Counted from the first letter of the stretch, positions 12,891 through 21,829 are shown. The stretch is 62,634 nucleotides of DNA from Streptomyces sp. MZ04 (GCF_004684775.1 NZ_SRIC01000015.1:1-62634), one strand, 5' to 3'. The notes: generated from the letters alone by a model not told the origin. A program made the numbers and translations.

Positions 12891-14585
12891 TCAGGGACGG
12901 GTGAGCGAGGCCAGGTCGGAGCCGCCGAGCAGGGTGCGGCTGAGCTTGGCGTGGTCGGGTTCCTGGGTCTCCGTGGCAGCCAGGCGGCGCCACAGCCCGG
13001 CGACGCGGTGGCGGGCCCCGGTGCAGAAGACGTCCGCCAGCTCCTGGCGGGAGCCGGCCTCCCTGTCGGTGAAGCCCTCCGTGCGGGCCAGTACGGCGCA
13101 CAGGGCGAACAGCTCGGCGGAGATCCGGCCGAGCACCCGCAGCGGCTCCTGCCGGGCGAACAGCTCCTCGGCAGGGGAGTGGCGGGCGGCGAGGGTGGTG
13201 AGGGCGCGGTGCAGACGGCGTATGCCCTGGGCCGCCGCGTCCAAGTGGCGGCGGTTGGCGGGGGAAAGGTCGGCGCCGGTGGCGTCGGAGGTGTCGGCGG
13301 GCTCATCGGCGGCACTCCCGGGGCGGGCGGCCAGGTGCGCCAACAGCCGCTGGGCCGCCTGCATGTCGAGCAGGAAGTCGATGTTGCCCGAGATCCGCGG
13401 CCCCCGGGCATCCCGCAGCAGACGCTCCACGGGCAGCGGCGCCGCGCCCCGCTCGCGCTTGCTGGCCGCTGTCTCGAACCCCTCGCCGCCCAGCAGCGAC
13501 ACGGTACGGTCGGCGATCCGCCACGCGGTCACGGTGGCGAGGTTCTTGGTCACGACCCGCTCGAACCACCGGTCCGCAAGGCCGGCGTCCAGCAGGCACC
13601 AGCGCACCACGGTGTCCATCGCGTACACGTCCGCCGCTGTCCGGGACACCAGCCGCTGGATCAGGTCGTAGTCACCCAGCGCCCGGCCGTTGACGCTGCG
13701 GCGCGCCACGAACTCCGCCGATGCCGCCAGACATTGGCGGGCGATCGCCATGGCGGGGGCGGCGTTGAAGAACAGGGCGCTCTGCAGCGCGATCGCGCCG
13801 ATCGGCGGCGGGAAGCCGGGCACGTCGGGGTCGCCGAGCAGCACATGTTCCCGGGGCACGCGCACGTCCGCACAGCGCAGCCCGGCGTTCGGCAGGCCCT
13901 TGCTGCCCATGAACCGCAGCCGCGCGGCGACGGAGAAGCCGGGAGTGTCCGCGTCGAGGAAGCACACCGCCATGCGGCGGCTGCCCCCCTCCACCACCGT
14001 CGCCAGGATCGCGACCAGATCGGCCACGTCGCCGTTCCCGATGAACACCTTCTCGCCGTTGAGGAGGTACGCCGATCCGTCCTCGGTGGGCGTGGCGGTC
14101 AGGCCCGGCCAGGTGTTGTTGGCGCCCTGCAACTCGGTGCCGGCGAACGCCGAGATGGTGCCGGCGGCGACGCGGCTCGCGACCATCTCGCGCAGCGGGC
14201 CCTCGGGGAGCGCGGCCAGCAGCGCGGGGGCGCCGACGGCGTTCTGGATGGCGAGCACTTGACCGACGGCGACGGAGTCCGCCGCGACGCGCTCCACCGC
14301 GCGGAAGGTGTTGTACGCCGACAGACCACGGCCGCCGAGACCGGCGTCGTTGACCAGCCGGAAGTAGCCGTGGTCGCGCAGGTCGGCGAGGAGACCGTCG
14401 GGTAACTCCGCCGTCCGGTCGATCTCCTCCGGATCCACCCGGTCACCGACGAACGCCGCGAGCTCTGCCGCGAGTTCGTCACCGGTTCTCCGGTCCGACT
14501 CCGCCTGTTCGGGAAATGGCCGCAGCACATCCCATCGGAGCCGCCCGGATTCGAGAAGCGTGAGAAAAGTCGGGGCTGCGTTCAC
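12891..14585 (-). CDS. Acyl-CoA dehydrogenase-like flavoprotein (long form)
   Basis: The protein is 564 aa from GTG 14585, which follows a strong GGAAGGAAG site; the ATG at 14633 would put the start inside the promoter box and is rejected. Family signatures are FAGTELQGANNT in the middle domain, LNGEKVFIGNGDVADLVAI, LGGEGFETA and RLLRDAR. At about 170 residues beyond a minimal family member, it has a C-terminal extension rich in Ala and Arg. After RDAR, where many members have an EGT with the catalytic Glu, it reads ISGN, so the base is either elsewhere or missing. It could oxidise an acyl-CoA to the enoyl-CoA used by CCR, or act on a carrier-bound intermediate (inference). Confidence 0.9.
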   Translation of the reverse strand: MNAAPTFLTLLESGRLRWDVLRPFPEQAESDRRTGDELAAELAAFVGDRVDPEEIDRTAELPDGLLADLRDHGYFRLVNDAGLGGRGLSAYNTFRAVERVAADSVAVGQVLAIQNAVGAPALLAALPEGPLREMVASRVAAGTISAFAGTELQGANNTWPGLTATPTEDGSAYLLNGEKVFIGNGDVADLVAILATVVEGGSRRMAVCFLDADTPGFSVAARLRFMGSKGLPNAGLRCADVRVPREHVLLGDPDVPGFPPPIGAIALQSALFFNAAPAMAIARQCLAASAEFVARRSVNGRALGDYDLIQRLVSRTAADVYAMDTVVRWCLLDAGLADRWFERVVTKNLATVTAWRIADRTVSLLGGEGFETAASKRERGAAPLPVERLLRDARGPRISGNIDFLLDMQAAQRLLAHLAARPGSAADEPADTSDATGADLSPANRRHLDAAAQGIRRLHRALTTLAARHSPAEELFARQEPLRVLGRISAELFALCAVLARTEGFTDREAGSRQELADVFCTGARHRVAGLWRRLAATETQEPDHAKLSRTLLGGSDLASLTRP

Positions 14586-14634
14586 CGGTCTTCCTTCCAA
14601 CTCAGCATGTTCGCGGCACGCTAAGTCGGACAAA

Positions 14635-14690
14635 CCCCTAATGCCAACCCCTGATAGTTGCTCAGGACCCCCTTACCCAGACCCCCTTAG
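14635..14690. promoter_or_regulatory. 19-nt promoter box plus ACCCCCTTA direct repeat upstream of acyl-CoA dehydrogenase
   Basis: On the - strand 14653-14635 reads CAGGGGTTGGCATTAGGGG, one of four copies of C[AT]GGGGTTGnnnnTAGGGG in the window, each pointing into a gene. Just upstream of it in gene direction are two further ACCCCCTTA units 14 bp apart (14667 and 14681, + strand). The region lies in the 110-bp gap between the HxlR stop and the dehydrogenase start. Probable binding site of the pathway activator. Confidence 0.7.
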
Positions 14691-14695
14691 GACTC

Positions 14696-15097
14696 TCAGG
14701 ACGCGGCGACTCCGACGCGTTCACTGTCGTACGCCTCCTGCGCGGCGGCGATGAAGTCCTGGTGGCGCTCGACCCATGCACCGAGCTGCTCGAAGGCGCT
14801 CTCGAGCTCCCGGGCCATGTCGCTGGCGGTGTACTCCACCTTCGGCGGCACGGTGGGATGGACGGAGCGGACGATGAGGCCGTTACGCTCCAGCTGACGG
14901 AGCGTCACCGTCAGCATGCGGCGGCTGATGCCGGGAATGCTTCGCTCCAACTCGGTGAAGCGGATCGGGCCGCGAGCGACCGCGAGCAGGATGATCTGCA
15001 CGCTCCACTTGCCGGTGACGCTGACAAAGATGTCGCGGAATGAGCAGGGCTCCGAGTGGATGACCTGCACTGATACATCAGAGTAACTCTGTGACAC
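14696..15097 (-). CDS. HxlR-family transcriptional regulator
   Basis: This is a small winged-helix protein of 133 aa from GTG 15097, which has AAGAAGGAA six bases upstream; ATG 15118 would give 140 aa but its GAGGA abuts the codon. HxlR features are the early Cys (SEPCSF), KWSVQIILLA, RFTELERSIPGISRRMLT with the recognition helix, and VPPKVEYTAS. It is divergent from the MFS exporter gene across about 240 bp, so it may control the exporter and respond to a ligand or redox change through the N-terminal Cys (inference). The dehydrogenase downstream has its own boxed promoter. Confidence 0.9.
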   Translation of the reverse strand: MSQSYSDVSVQVIHSEPCSFRDIFVSVTGKWSVQIILLAVARGPIRFTELERSIPGISRRMLTVTLRQLERNGLIVRSVHPTVPPKVEYTASDMARELESAFEQLGAWVERHQDFIAAAQEAYDSERVGVAAS

Positions 15098-15355
15098 GAA
15101 AGTTCCTTCTTCCGTCATTCCTCGGATTCGCAGAACATGTACCCGATGAGCAAGAGAAGTGATCTGCCGTCAAACAGCTCCCGTAACCAGGGAGTTGTCG
15201 CACGCGCCAGGGAACTACACCTCCCATCTTGACGACGGCGCCGCGTCCTCCCCACGTGCCCGCCTTCCCCCGGGAGGCACACCCCATGTCTGTCCAGGTG
15301 TCCGCACCCCCCCCGCTGCACGCGGGCATGATCACAGGAACAGAAGGATTTTCTC

Positions 15356-16963
15356 ATGGAAACTACCGCGACCGGGTCCCCCTCGAGGGCTGGAAGGCGG
15401 GAATGGTTGGGACTGGCCGTGCTGGCCCTGCCGACCCTGCTGACGTCCCTGGATACAAGTGTCCTCTTCCTGGCGCTCCCCCACATCAGCGCCGACTTGG
15501 ACCCCAGCGGCACCCAGCAGCTCTGGATCGTCGACATCTACGCCCTGATGATCGCGGGCTTCCTGGTCACGATGGGAACGCTCGGTGACCGCATCGGCCG
15601 ACGTCTGCTGCTGCTGATCGGCGCCTCGCTCTTCGCCGTGGCCTCGGTCCTCGCCGCCTACTCCTCCAGCGCGGAGATGCTGATCGCCACCCGCGCACTG
15701 CTCGGCATCGCCGGCGCCACCCTGATGCCGTCCACGCTCGGACTGATCCGGAACATGTTCCAGGACCCCGCGCAGCGGGCGGTGGCCATCGCGGCCTGGA
15801 TGAGCACCTTCATGCTCGGCATCGCGGTCGGCCCGCTGGCCGGTGGCGCGCTGCTCGACAGCTTCTGGTGGGGCTCGGTGTTCCTGCTCGGCGTGCCGGT
15901 GATGGTCGTGCTGCTCCTCACCGGGCCGTTCCTGCTGCCCGAGTTCCGCTCCGACGAGGCGGGCCGGGTGGACCTCGGCAGCGTCCTGCTGTCCCTGGCG
16001 ACCACGATGCCGATCTTCTACGGCATCAAGGAACTGGCCGCGGACGGCCCGGAGTTCCTCACGCTGGGCGCACTCGTGGTCGGCGTCGTCTTCGGCGTCC
16101 TGTTCGTGATGCGGCAGAACCGGCTCCCCTCCCCGCTGCTCGACCTGTCGCCCTTCAAGAACAGCACCTTCTCCTCCGCTCTCACCGTCATGCTCATCGG
16201 CTCCGCCGTGATGGGCGGCATCACCCTCTCCATCAGCCAGTTCCTCCAGCTCGTGGAGGGGATGTCCCCGATGCGGGCCGGCCTCTGGCTGCTGCCCGCC
16301 GCCGTATCCGTGATCGTCAGCGGCATGGCCTCGGTGGGCCTGGCGCAGAAGCTGGGCGCCGGCAACGTCATCATCGGCGGCCTGCTGTTCACCGTCATCG
16401 GCGGCGTGATGCTCTCCCAGGTGGACGACTCCTCGGGCGTCGGCTACGTCATCACCTGCTTCTCTCTCGTCTACTTCGGCATCGGCCCGATGTCGGCGCT
16501 GACCACGGACATCGTCGTCGGCTCCGCGCCGCCGGAGAAGGCCGGGTCCGCCGCCTCGACCTCCGAGACCAGCACCCAGCTGGGTGTTGCCCTCGGCGTC
16601 GCCGGCCTCGGCAGCATCGGCTCGGTGGTGTACGGCAACGACATCGAGGGCGCGGTTCCCTCCAGCGTGGTGGGGGACGCGGCCACGGCGGCCAACGACT
16701 CGCTCGCCGGCGCCATCACCGTCGCCCCCCAGCTGACCGGCGACGCGGGCGTTGCCCTCGTGGAGAGCGCCAGGTCGGCCTTCGTCAGCGGCATGGGCGC
16801 GGTCGGCATCACCATCGGCGCCCTGGTCGCCGCGATGGTCATCCTGTCCGCGGTCAAGCTCCGCAAGGGCCCCAGCGGCGGCGGTGAGCCCGCTGATCCC
16901 GCCGTGGAGGGCAGCGAGGTTCCAGACGCGACGGCCACCGTCCCGAGCGGCGAGAGCGTCTAG
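15356..16963 (+). CDS. MFS drug:H+ exporter, DHA2 (EmrB/QacA) type
   Basis: This 535-aa protein has many hydrophobic segments of about 20 residues, consistent with 14 TM helices. The motif A loop GDRIGRR follows TM2, motif C GIAVGPLAGG lies in TM5, and LDTSVLFLALP in TM1 matches the DHA2 signature. The C-terminal tail after the last helix is Gly/Pro-rich and cytosolic. The ATG has GAAGG upstream. It is probably the proton-driven exporter of the pathway product, giving self-resistance, and is likely controlled by the divergent HxlR gene. Confidence 0.94.
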   Translation: METTATGSPSRAGRREWLGLAVLALPTLLTSLDTSVLFLALPHISADLDPSGTQQLWIVDIYALMIAGFLVTMGTLGDRIGRRLLLLIGASLFAVASVLAAYSSSAEMLIATRALLGIAGATLMPSTLGLIRNMFQDPAQRAVAIAAWMSTFMLGIAVGPLAGGALLDSFWWGSVFLLGVPVMVVLLLTGPFLLPEFRSDEAGRVDLGSVLLSLATTMPIFYGIKELAADGPEFLTLGALVVGVVFGVLFVMRQNRLPSPLLDLSPFKNSTFSSALTVMLIGSAVMGGITLSISQFLQLVEGMSPMRAGLWLLPAAVSVIVSGMASVGLAQKLGAGNVIIGGLLFTVIGGVMLSQVDDSSGVGYVITCFSLVYFGIGPMSALTTDIVVGSAPPEKAGSAASTSETSTQLGVALGVAGLGSIGSVVYGNDIEGAVPSSVVGDAATAANDSLAGAITVAPQLTGDAGVALVESARSAFVSGMGAVGITIGALVAAMVILSAVKLRKGPSGGGEPADPAVEGSEVPDATATVPSGESV

Positions 16964-17043
16964 GCGCGACACCACGCCCCAACACCACTCCGGTCAGCAC
17001 TGAATCAAGAACAACAAGAACAACAAGAACAAGGGGAATCCCA

Positions 17044-17352
17044 GTGAATGTCGAACACGCGCTGCTCACCGTGGCAGACGGCCAGAGCGAGAAGTTCGAG
17101 GAGGCCTTCAAGGCGGCTCAGGAGGTCATCGTCAAGGCTGACGGCTGCCTCTTCGTGGACCTGCTGCGCCAGACCGGCAGCCGCACCAGCTACCTGCTGA
17201 TCGTCGCCTGGGCCTCGCATTCCGCCGCCACCGAGGGCTTCCGGAGCTCGGAGTTCTTCGCGCAGTGGAACGAGCTGCTGACGCCGTACTACTCCACCAC
17301 ACCGGACCACATCTACTTCGACCTGCTCTCGCACTTCCCGCCGGACGCCTGA
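17044..17352 (+). CDS. Small ABM/dimeric alpha-beta barrel protein
   Basis: This 102-aa protein starts at GTG 17044 after AAGGGG. The pattern HALLTVADGQSEKFEEAFK ... ADGCLFVDLLRQ ... YLLIVAWASHSAATEGFRSSEFFAQW is that of the antibiotic-biosynthesis-monooxygenase fold: a strand, a long helix, paired strands and a W-containing segment. Such proteins work as homodimers, as cofactor-free oxygenases, cyclases or isomerases, and the sequence does not say which. The leader just upstream holds three copies of an AACAAGAAC-type 9-mer. A strong terminator follows, so it forms a unit with the exporter gene 80 bp before it. Confidence 0.8.
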   Translation: MNVEHALLTVADGQSEKFEEAFKAAQEVIVKADGCLFVDLLRQTGSRTSYLLIVAWASHSAATEGFRSSEFFAQWNELLTPYYSTTPDHIYFDLLSHFPPDA

Positions 17353-17370
17353 GCACGCGGAGTAGTTCCT

Positions 17371-17431
17371 GGAACCCCGGCACTTCGTCTCGACGGACTT
17401 CCCCCGGCCGTCGAGACGAAGTGCCGGTTCC
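17371..17431 (+). terminator. Hairpin terminator after the exporter/ABM unit
   Basis: A perfect 20-bp inverted repeat (17377-17396 with 17408-17427) with an 11-nt loop, extended by GGAAC/GTTCC flanks, lies 18 bp after the ABM stop. There is no T-run, as is usual in actinomycetes. It separates this unit from the boxed SDR promoter directly downstream. Confidence 0.8.
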
Positions 17432-17443
17432 GTTCGGGGGTTT

Positions 17444-17462
17444 CAGGGGTTGTTCCTAGGGG
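17444..17462 (+). promoter_or_regulatory. 19-nt promoter box upstream of SDR
   Basis: CAGGGGTTGTTCCTAGGGG, the + strand copy of the box shared by four left-half promoters, lies 114 bp before the SDR start and is oriented toward it. The leader that follows contains four ACCGACGAG-type 9-bp repeats just before the ribosome site. Confidence 0.72.
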
Positions 17463-17576
17463 TGGGGCTGTCCCTAACATCTGTTCCACCGCCGATCTGC
17501 CTTTCCGCGTCCGGCAATTCAGACCTCTCCTCTCCGTTCACACCGACGAGACCGACGAGACCGACGAGGCGGACAC

Positions 17577-18338
17577 GTGGAGACAGCGAACAGCGTTGTA
17601 CTGATCACCGGCGGTGCCTCGGGCCTCGGCCTGGCGACGGCCCGCAGATTCATCGCGGCGGACAGCCGCGTGGTCATCGCCGACCTGCCTGACTCAAAGG
17701 GCTTGGCCGTCGCCGGCGAGCTGGGTGAACGGGCGCGTTTCGTGCCCACCGACGTCACCCGCGAGGACGAGGTCGAAGCCGCCCTGGACGCGGCGGCCGA
17801 ACTGGGCCGGCTACGGATCGTCGTCAACTGCGCGGGCGTCGTCAACAGCATCAAGACCACCGGCCGCAAGGGCCCGTTCCCGCTCGACGAGTTCGAGCGC
17901 GTCATCCGCGTCAATCTGATCGGCACCTTCAACGTCATCCGGCTCGCGGCGGCCCGTATGGCCGAGACCGAGGAGACCGGCGGCGAGCGCGGTGTCATCA
18001 TCACCACCGCGTCGGTCGCGGCCTTCGACGGCCAGGTCGGCCAGGCCGCCTACGCCGCCTCCAAGGGCGGTGTCGCCAGCATGACCCTGCCCGTCGCCCG
18101 CGACCTGGCCGCCCGGAAGATCCGCGTCGTCTGCATCGCGCCCGGCATGTTCGACACGCCGATGGTCGCCGGGCTGCCTCCCGCCGCCGTGGAGTCGCTC
18201 CAGGCCCAGACCCAGCACCCCGCCAGGCTCGGCGATCCGGACGAGTACGCGGCGCTCGCCGCGCACATCGTGACGAACCGCATGCTGAACGGCGAGGTCA
18301 TCCGCCTCGACGGCGCCATCCGCATGGCGCCCCGCTGA
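17577..18338 (+). CDS. Short-chain dehydrogenase (17-beta-HSD10 / 3-hydroxyacyl-CoA dehydrogenase type 2 like)
   Basis: This 253-aa classical SDR has TGGASGLG cofactor motif at 11-18, NCAGV, a catalytic Ser in TTASVAAFDGQ, YAASK with Tyr and Lys, and the C-terminal ITNRMLNGEVIRLDGA-type ending. The substrate loop with PGMFDTPM and the KGPFPLDEFERVIRVNLIGTFNV region resembles HSD10-type enzymes that act on 3-hydroxy-2-methylacyl-CoA. It starts at GTG 17577 after GAGGCGG. It is followed after 17 bp by the LLM oxidoreductase, and both should be driven by the boxed promoter. It may act on extender-unit precursors or on the polyketide. Confidence 0.92.
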   Translation: METANSVVLITGGASGLGLATARRFIAADSRVVIADLPDSKGLAVAGELGERARFVPTDVTREDEVEAALDAAAELGRLRIVVNCAGVVNSIKTTGRKGPFPLDEFERVIRVNLIGTFNVIRLAAARMAETEETGGERGVIITTASVAAFDGQVGQAAYAASKGGVASMTLPVARDLAARKIRVVCIAPGMFDTPMVAGLPPAAVESLQAQTQHPARLGDPDEYAALAAHIVTNRMLNGEVIRLDGAIRMAPR

Positions 18339-18355
18339 CGCAGGGAGAACCCGCA

Positions 18356-19405
18356 GTGCGCATCGGTATGCGGCTCGAACACGCCGACGGCTTCGCCGAG
18401 ACCGTCGAGGAACTGCCCGACCTCGAACGCGCGGGCCTGTCGATCGTGTTCGTACCCGAGCTCTACAGCTTCGACGCCGTCAGCCGCCTCGGCTACATCG
18501 CGGCCCGCACCGAACGTCTCGAGCTGGCCTCGGGCATCATGCAGATCTACTCCCGCACCCCCACCCTCACCGCCATGACCGCGGCCGGACTCGACGCCGT
18601 CTCCGGCGGCCGGTTCACCCTGGGGCTCGGCGTCTCCGGCCCGCAGGTCATCGAAGGATTCCACGGCGTGCCCTACGACGCCCCGTTGGGCCGCATGCGC
18701 GAGGTCGTCGAGATCTGCCGCAGGGTCTGGCGCCGTGAGCTCCTCGTCCACGACGGCAGGCACTACCAGATCCCCCTGCCCGAGGAGCGCGGCACCGGGC
18801 TCGGCAAGCCGCTGAAGCTGCTCAACCGGCCGCCGCGCGAGCGCGTGCCGATCATGATCGCCGCCACCGGGCCGAAGAACGTCGCGCTCGCCGCCGAGAT
18901 CGCCGAGGTGTGGGAGCCGATCTTCTTCCACCCGGAGAAGGCGGAGGAGGTCTTCGGCCCGGCGCTCGCCGCCGGGCGCGCCAAGCGCGACCCGGAACTC
19001 GGGCCGCTGCAGGTCTGTGTCGACGTCCCTGTTGCCTTCACCGACGACGTGCCCGACGCGCTGGAGGCCGCCCGCGCCCGGCTGGCGTTCTACATCGGCG
19101 GCATGGGCGCGCGTGGCCGCAACTTCTACAACGACCTGGCCCGGCGTTACGGCTACGAGGCCGAGGCCAAGCTGATCCAGGACCTGTACCTGGAGGGCCA
19201 CCGGGCCGAGGCGGTCGCGTGCGTGCCCACGGAGATGGTCGAGGCCGTGTGCCTGGTCGGCCCGCCGGAGCAGATCGCCGAGCGCATCGCGGCGTTCGCG
19301 GAGGCCGGCGTGGAGACTCTGTGCCTGAGCCCGGTGGGCAGGACGGCCCTGGACGGGGCCGGTCGGCTGCGCCTGGTGGAACGGGTCGCCGAGCTGGCCA
19401 CCTGA
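18356..19405 (+). CDS. LLM-class F420-dependent oxidoreductase
   Basis: This 349-aa TIM-barrel protein of the luciferase-like family carries LASGIMQIYSRTPTLTAMTAAGLDAVSGGRFTLGLGVS, the usual segment of F420-dependent members, with GPQVIEGFHGVPY and IMIAATGPKNVALAAEIAEVW. Start GTG 18356 follows GGGAGAA. Such enzymes reduce C=C or C=N bonds, or dehydrogenate alcohols, with coenzyme F420, which actinomycetes make. The C-terminal insertion GARGRNFYNDLARRYGYE is also typical. A late reductive tailoring step is likely; the substrate is unknown. Confidence 0.92.
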   Translation: MRIGMRLEHADGFAETVEELPDLERAGLSIVFVPELYSFDAVSRLGYIAARTERLELASGIMQIYSRTPTLTAMTAAGLDAVSGGRFTLGLGVSGPQVIEGFHGVPYDAPLGRMREVVEICRRVWRRELLVHDGRHYQIPLPEERGTGLGKPLKLLNRPPRERVPIMIAATGPKNVALAAEIAEVWEPIFFHPEKAEEVFGPALAAGRAKRDPELGPLQVCVDVPVAFTDDVPDALEAARARLAFYIGGMGARGRNFYNDLARRYGYEAEAKLIQDLYLEGHRAEAVACVPTEMVEAVCLVGPPEQIAERIAAFAEAGVETLCLSPVGRTALDGAGRLRLVERVAELAT

Positions 19406-19444
19406 CGAATCGTGGCCCTGCGGGCGGCGGGTGAGCAGGGGATC

Positions 19445-19472
19445 GTGGGCGTGGGCGTGGGCGTGGGCGTGG
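19445..19472 (+). repeat. GTGGGC hexamer repeat, about 4.7 copies
   Basis: A perfect GTGGGC array lies 40 bp after the LLM stop, at the upstream edge of the decayed region. It is not in a supported gene. Confidence 0.85.
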
Positions 19473-19479
19473 ATGAGGC

Positions 19480-19800
19480 GCCTTCCGGGCACCGCCACCC
19501 GTGACGGCAGGGGGCTGCTGAGCGGGCAGGAGACGTTCATCAGCAACGGCATCCACGGTGGCATCGCCGACATCCTCGTCGTGGCGGCCCGCACCGGCAG
19601 CCCCGAGGACAGGGGCGGCGGGCTGAGTCCCTTCGCCGTGGAGCGCGATGCGCCCGGGTGCCGGCGGCGAACCTGCTGGGCGAGGAGGGCCAGGGGGCTG
19701 GCACCCCTGAAGCGGCGCGTGCCGCGCGAACGCCTCCCCGCCGCCGTGCAGGCCCTGTCCTCGGCCCGCGGGGTCTACCGGGTCTGCCGATCGTGCGAGC
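19480..19800 (+). pseudogene. Acyl-CoA dehydrogenase fragment, frameshifted
   Basis: One + frame encodes LLSGQETFISNGIHGG, ILVVAARTGSPEDRGGGLS and FAVERDAPG, the middle domain of a long-chain-type acyl-CoA dehydrogenase. It then loses homology exactly where another frame shows VPAANLLGEEGQG (from about 19656), and the original frame resumes family-like sequence at PRERLPAAVQALSSARG. About 20 residues are missing between PG and VPAAN, and no N- or C-terminal domain remains. It is a decayed gene, unrelated in detail to the intact dehydrogenase at 12891. Confidence 0.75.
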
Positions 19801-19828
19801 GACTACCCAGCGCCGCCGCAGCCGTTGG

Positions 19829-19889
<61 letters not shown>

Positions 19890-19934
19890 ACTGCCTGGTC
19901 AAACTCCAGCCCGCCCGCACGCCGCGGCCGCTTC

Positions 19935-20320
19935 AGCAAGGAAGCAGGGTCATCTGCCCGCCCGGGCAGATGACCCTGCTTCCTGCATGGGCGGACGGCT
20001 CCGGGCAGGTGTGTGCAGGCTGCCCGCTCCGCGCACAGTGCACCACCGCCAACACCGCCAACACCGACCGCACCGTGCAGATTTCGGCCGACGGACCGGA
20101 ACGTGCCGCGGCCGCGCCCGGCAACGCGATCCGGCCTGGCGCGCGGCCTGCCAGGCCGCCCGACGCGGACTGGCCGACATCACCGCCGACCTGCACGCAC
20201 CGGCCCGACCAGCCAGGGTCGGTCCGCACACCGACACCACCGGCCGCCGGGCCATCGCCACGGCCGGCCCGGCCAGTCGGGCCCTCGCATCTCCGGTCCG
20301 CGACCGGCGCGTACAGACGA
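19935..20320 (+). pseudogene. Probable IS1182-type transposase remnant
   Basis: One + frame shows VICPPGQMTLLP and then VCAGCPLRAQCTTAN, like the CPAGH ... CxxCPLRxxCTT zinc-like segment near the C-terminus of IS1182-family transposases. A second frame then reads RGRARQRDPAWRAACQAARRG, like the ARARQRDPAWxADYRATRP segment that follows in such proteins. No start, DDE core or terminal inverted repeats are seen. This is a short, frameshifted leftover. The assignment is from memory of the family pattern. Confidence 0.5.
19940..19983. terminator. Perfect 21-bp inverted repeat with 2-nt centre
   Basis: Arms 19940-19960 and 19963-19983 are exact reverse complements around CC. It lies between the rightward LLM gene and the leftward P450 gene at 20376, so it could act as a bidirectional terminator. 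It also falls inside the transposase-like reading (both strands encode GSRVICP-GQMTLLP), so a local inverted duplication within an IS remnant is the alternative. Confidence 0.6.
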
Positions 20321-20375
20321 GCATCCCACCATGGGGTCGAGGCACATCTGACGCACCGTTGGACACACCAGTCAA

Positions 20376-21629
20376 CTAGGCGGACTCGAGGCTGAGTTCC
20401 AGGCGACTGATCCCGCGGACGTTCCCGAAGTGGTGCACGGGCTCGCTGCCCGGCGTGATCTCATAGCGGCCGACCTTGCTGTGCCACACCTCCAGCGCTG
20501 TCTGGATGGTACGGCGGGCCAGGTGCGCGCCGATGCACCGGTGCGGGCCGGTTCCGAACGCGAGGTGCCGATTCTTGTCGGTCCGCGCGAGGTCGAATTC
20601 CTCCGGGCGCTCGAACGCGTCCGGGTCGATCCCGGACAGGCCCCAGGGGATCTGCACCATGTCGCCCTTGCGCAGTGTCCGGCCGTGCAGCTCCGTGTCC
20701 TCCTCGACCACCGTGGCCGTGGTGGCCACGCCGAACAGCCGCAGGCCCTCCTCCGTCGCGGCCGCGGCGGCCTTCGGCGACGCGGCGACCTGCCGCTGGA
20801 GTTCGGGGTTGCGGGCCAAGTGGTGGAAGGTCAGGCTCAGGGCGGCGGTCGTGGTGTCGAACGCCGCGAACAAGTTGGTGAAGGCCGCGTTGATCATCTC
20901 GTCCCGGGTGATCTCACGCCCGTCGAGGTTCGCCACGAGCAGTCGGCTGAAGACATCCCGGCGGCCCTCGTACCCCTCGGCTATGCGCAGGTCGAGCATC
21001 TCGCCGAGGAATTCCCACAGCGGGCGGGAGCCGGCGACGATCTCGTCCTGGTTCCCGGCCTTCGACCAATTGGCGCGCAGCCAGCGCACGTAATCAAGCA
21101 CGCGGTCCAGGTGGCCACGTTCGATTCCGAAGCTGATGAGGAACGACTCGGCAGGCAGCCGCACGGCCACCTCGGAGATGAACTCGCAGCTGCCGCGCGC
21201 GACCACCGGCTCGATCGCCTCGGCAGTGGCCTTGGTCATTTCGTCGGAGAAGTGCCGGATCGCCGCCGGGCTGAACAGATCCGACAGTGCCCTGCGCCAC
21301 GCGCGGTGTTCATCGCCGTTGAGCTGGATCGGAATGGCCTTCTGCGGCAGTGCGTCGTGCGGCGGAATGGAGAAATAGGTGTTGGAGAAGATCTCGGGCT
21401 GCTTGGCCACCGCCACCATGTCGGCGTGGCGGGTGAGCACCCAATATCCGCCCAGTTCCTCCGAGCGCGCCAGTGGGGTGTGGTCGCGCATTTCCTGCCA
21501 GTAGGGCGTGGGGTCTTTCTGTAACCAGGGCTGGTAAAGGCTCCACTCGCGGATGCGCTCTTCCAGTGTGTCGGGTGCGGCCCCCTCCTGGCCCGCGTTC
21601 TCTGTCGCGGTGTCTGATTCTCCGCTCAC
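20376..21629 (-). CDS. Cytochrome P450
   Basis: The protein is 417 aa from GTG 21629, which has GGAGG eight bases upstream; the in-frame ATG at 21644 lacks a ribosome site. Motifs: I-helix FAAFDTTTA with acid and Thr present, EEGLR (ExxR), and heme loop FGTGPHRCIGAHLAR. The N-terminus is soluble and no transmembrane segment is seen. It has its own promoter with the 19-nt box at 21706. It is probably a hydroxylase or epoxidase acting on the left-half polyketide; redox partners are not encoded nearby. Confidence 0.94.
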   Translation of the reverse strand: MSGESDTATENAGQEGAAPDTLEERIREWSLYQPWLQKDPTPYWQEMRDHTPLARSEELGGYWVLTRHADMVAVAKQPEIFSNTYFSIPPHDALPQKAIPIQLNGDEHRAWRRALSDLFSPAAIRHFSDEMTKATAEAIEPVVARGSCEFISEVAVRLPAESFLISFGIERGHLDRVLDYVRWLRANWSKAGNQDEIVAGSRPLWEFLGEMLDLRIAEGYEGRRDVFSRLLVANLDGREITRDEMINAAFTNLFAAFDTTTAALSLTFHHLARNPELQRQVAASPKAAAAATEEGLRLFGVATTATVVEEDTELHGRTLRKGDMVQIPWGLSGIDPDAFERPEEFDLARTDKNRHLAFGTGPHRCIGAHLARRTIQTALEVWHSKVGRYEITPGSEPVHHFGNVRGISRLELSLESA

Positions 21630-21705
21630 TGCGATGGCCTCCATTTATGGGCGCGGGCACGCCAATAGGTCGTGTCCTTTTCGGAGAATGGTTCCAAGGG
21701 GCCCG

Positions 21706-21724
21706 CCCCTACTGTCAACCCCTG
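21706..21724 (-). promoter_or_regulatory. 19-nt promoter box upstream of P450 (20376)
   Basis: The - strand reads CAGGGGTTGACAGTAGGGG, 76 bp before the GTG at 21629 and pointing toward it. It is one of four near-identical boxes; only the four central bases and one early base vary among them. Confidence 0.72.
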
Positions 21725-21829
21725 TTAGTGGTTGTCGGGACGCAGGCCACCTTCACGGGCCGGACCAACGGCGGTGCCCCGGCCGCCGAGTGGCGGCCGG
21801 GGCACGACCGGAGTCGCCCGCTTTCCTCA

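Noticed and set aside
14633..14633. ATG 14633 as start of the acyl-CoA dehydrogenase
   Set aside because: It would place the start inside the promoter box without a ribosome site, while GTG 14585 has GGAAGGAAG.
15332..16975. 547-codon - strand frame opposite the MFS gene
   Set aside because: Asp/His/Gly-rich shadow sequence; the + strand frame has transmembrane segments and MFS motifs.
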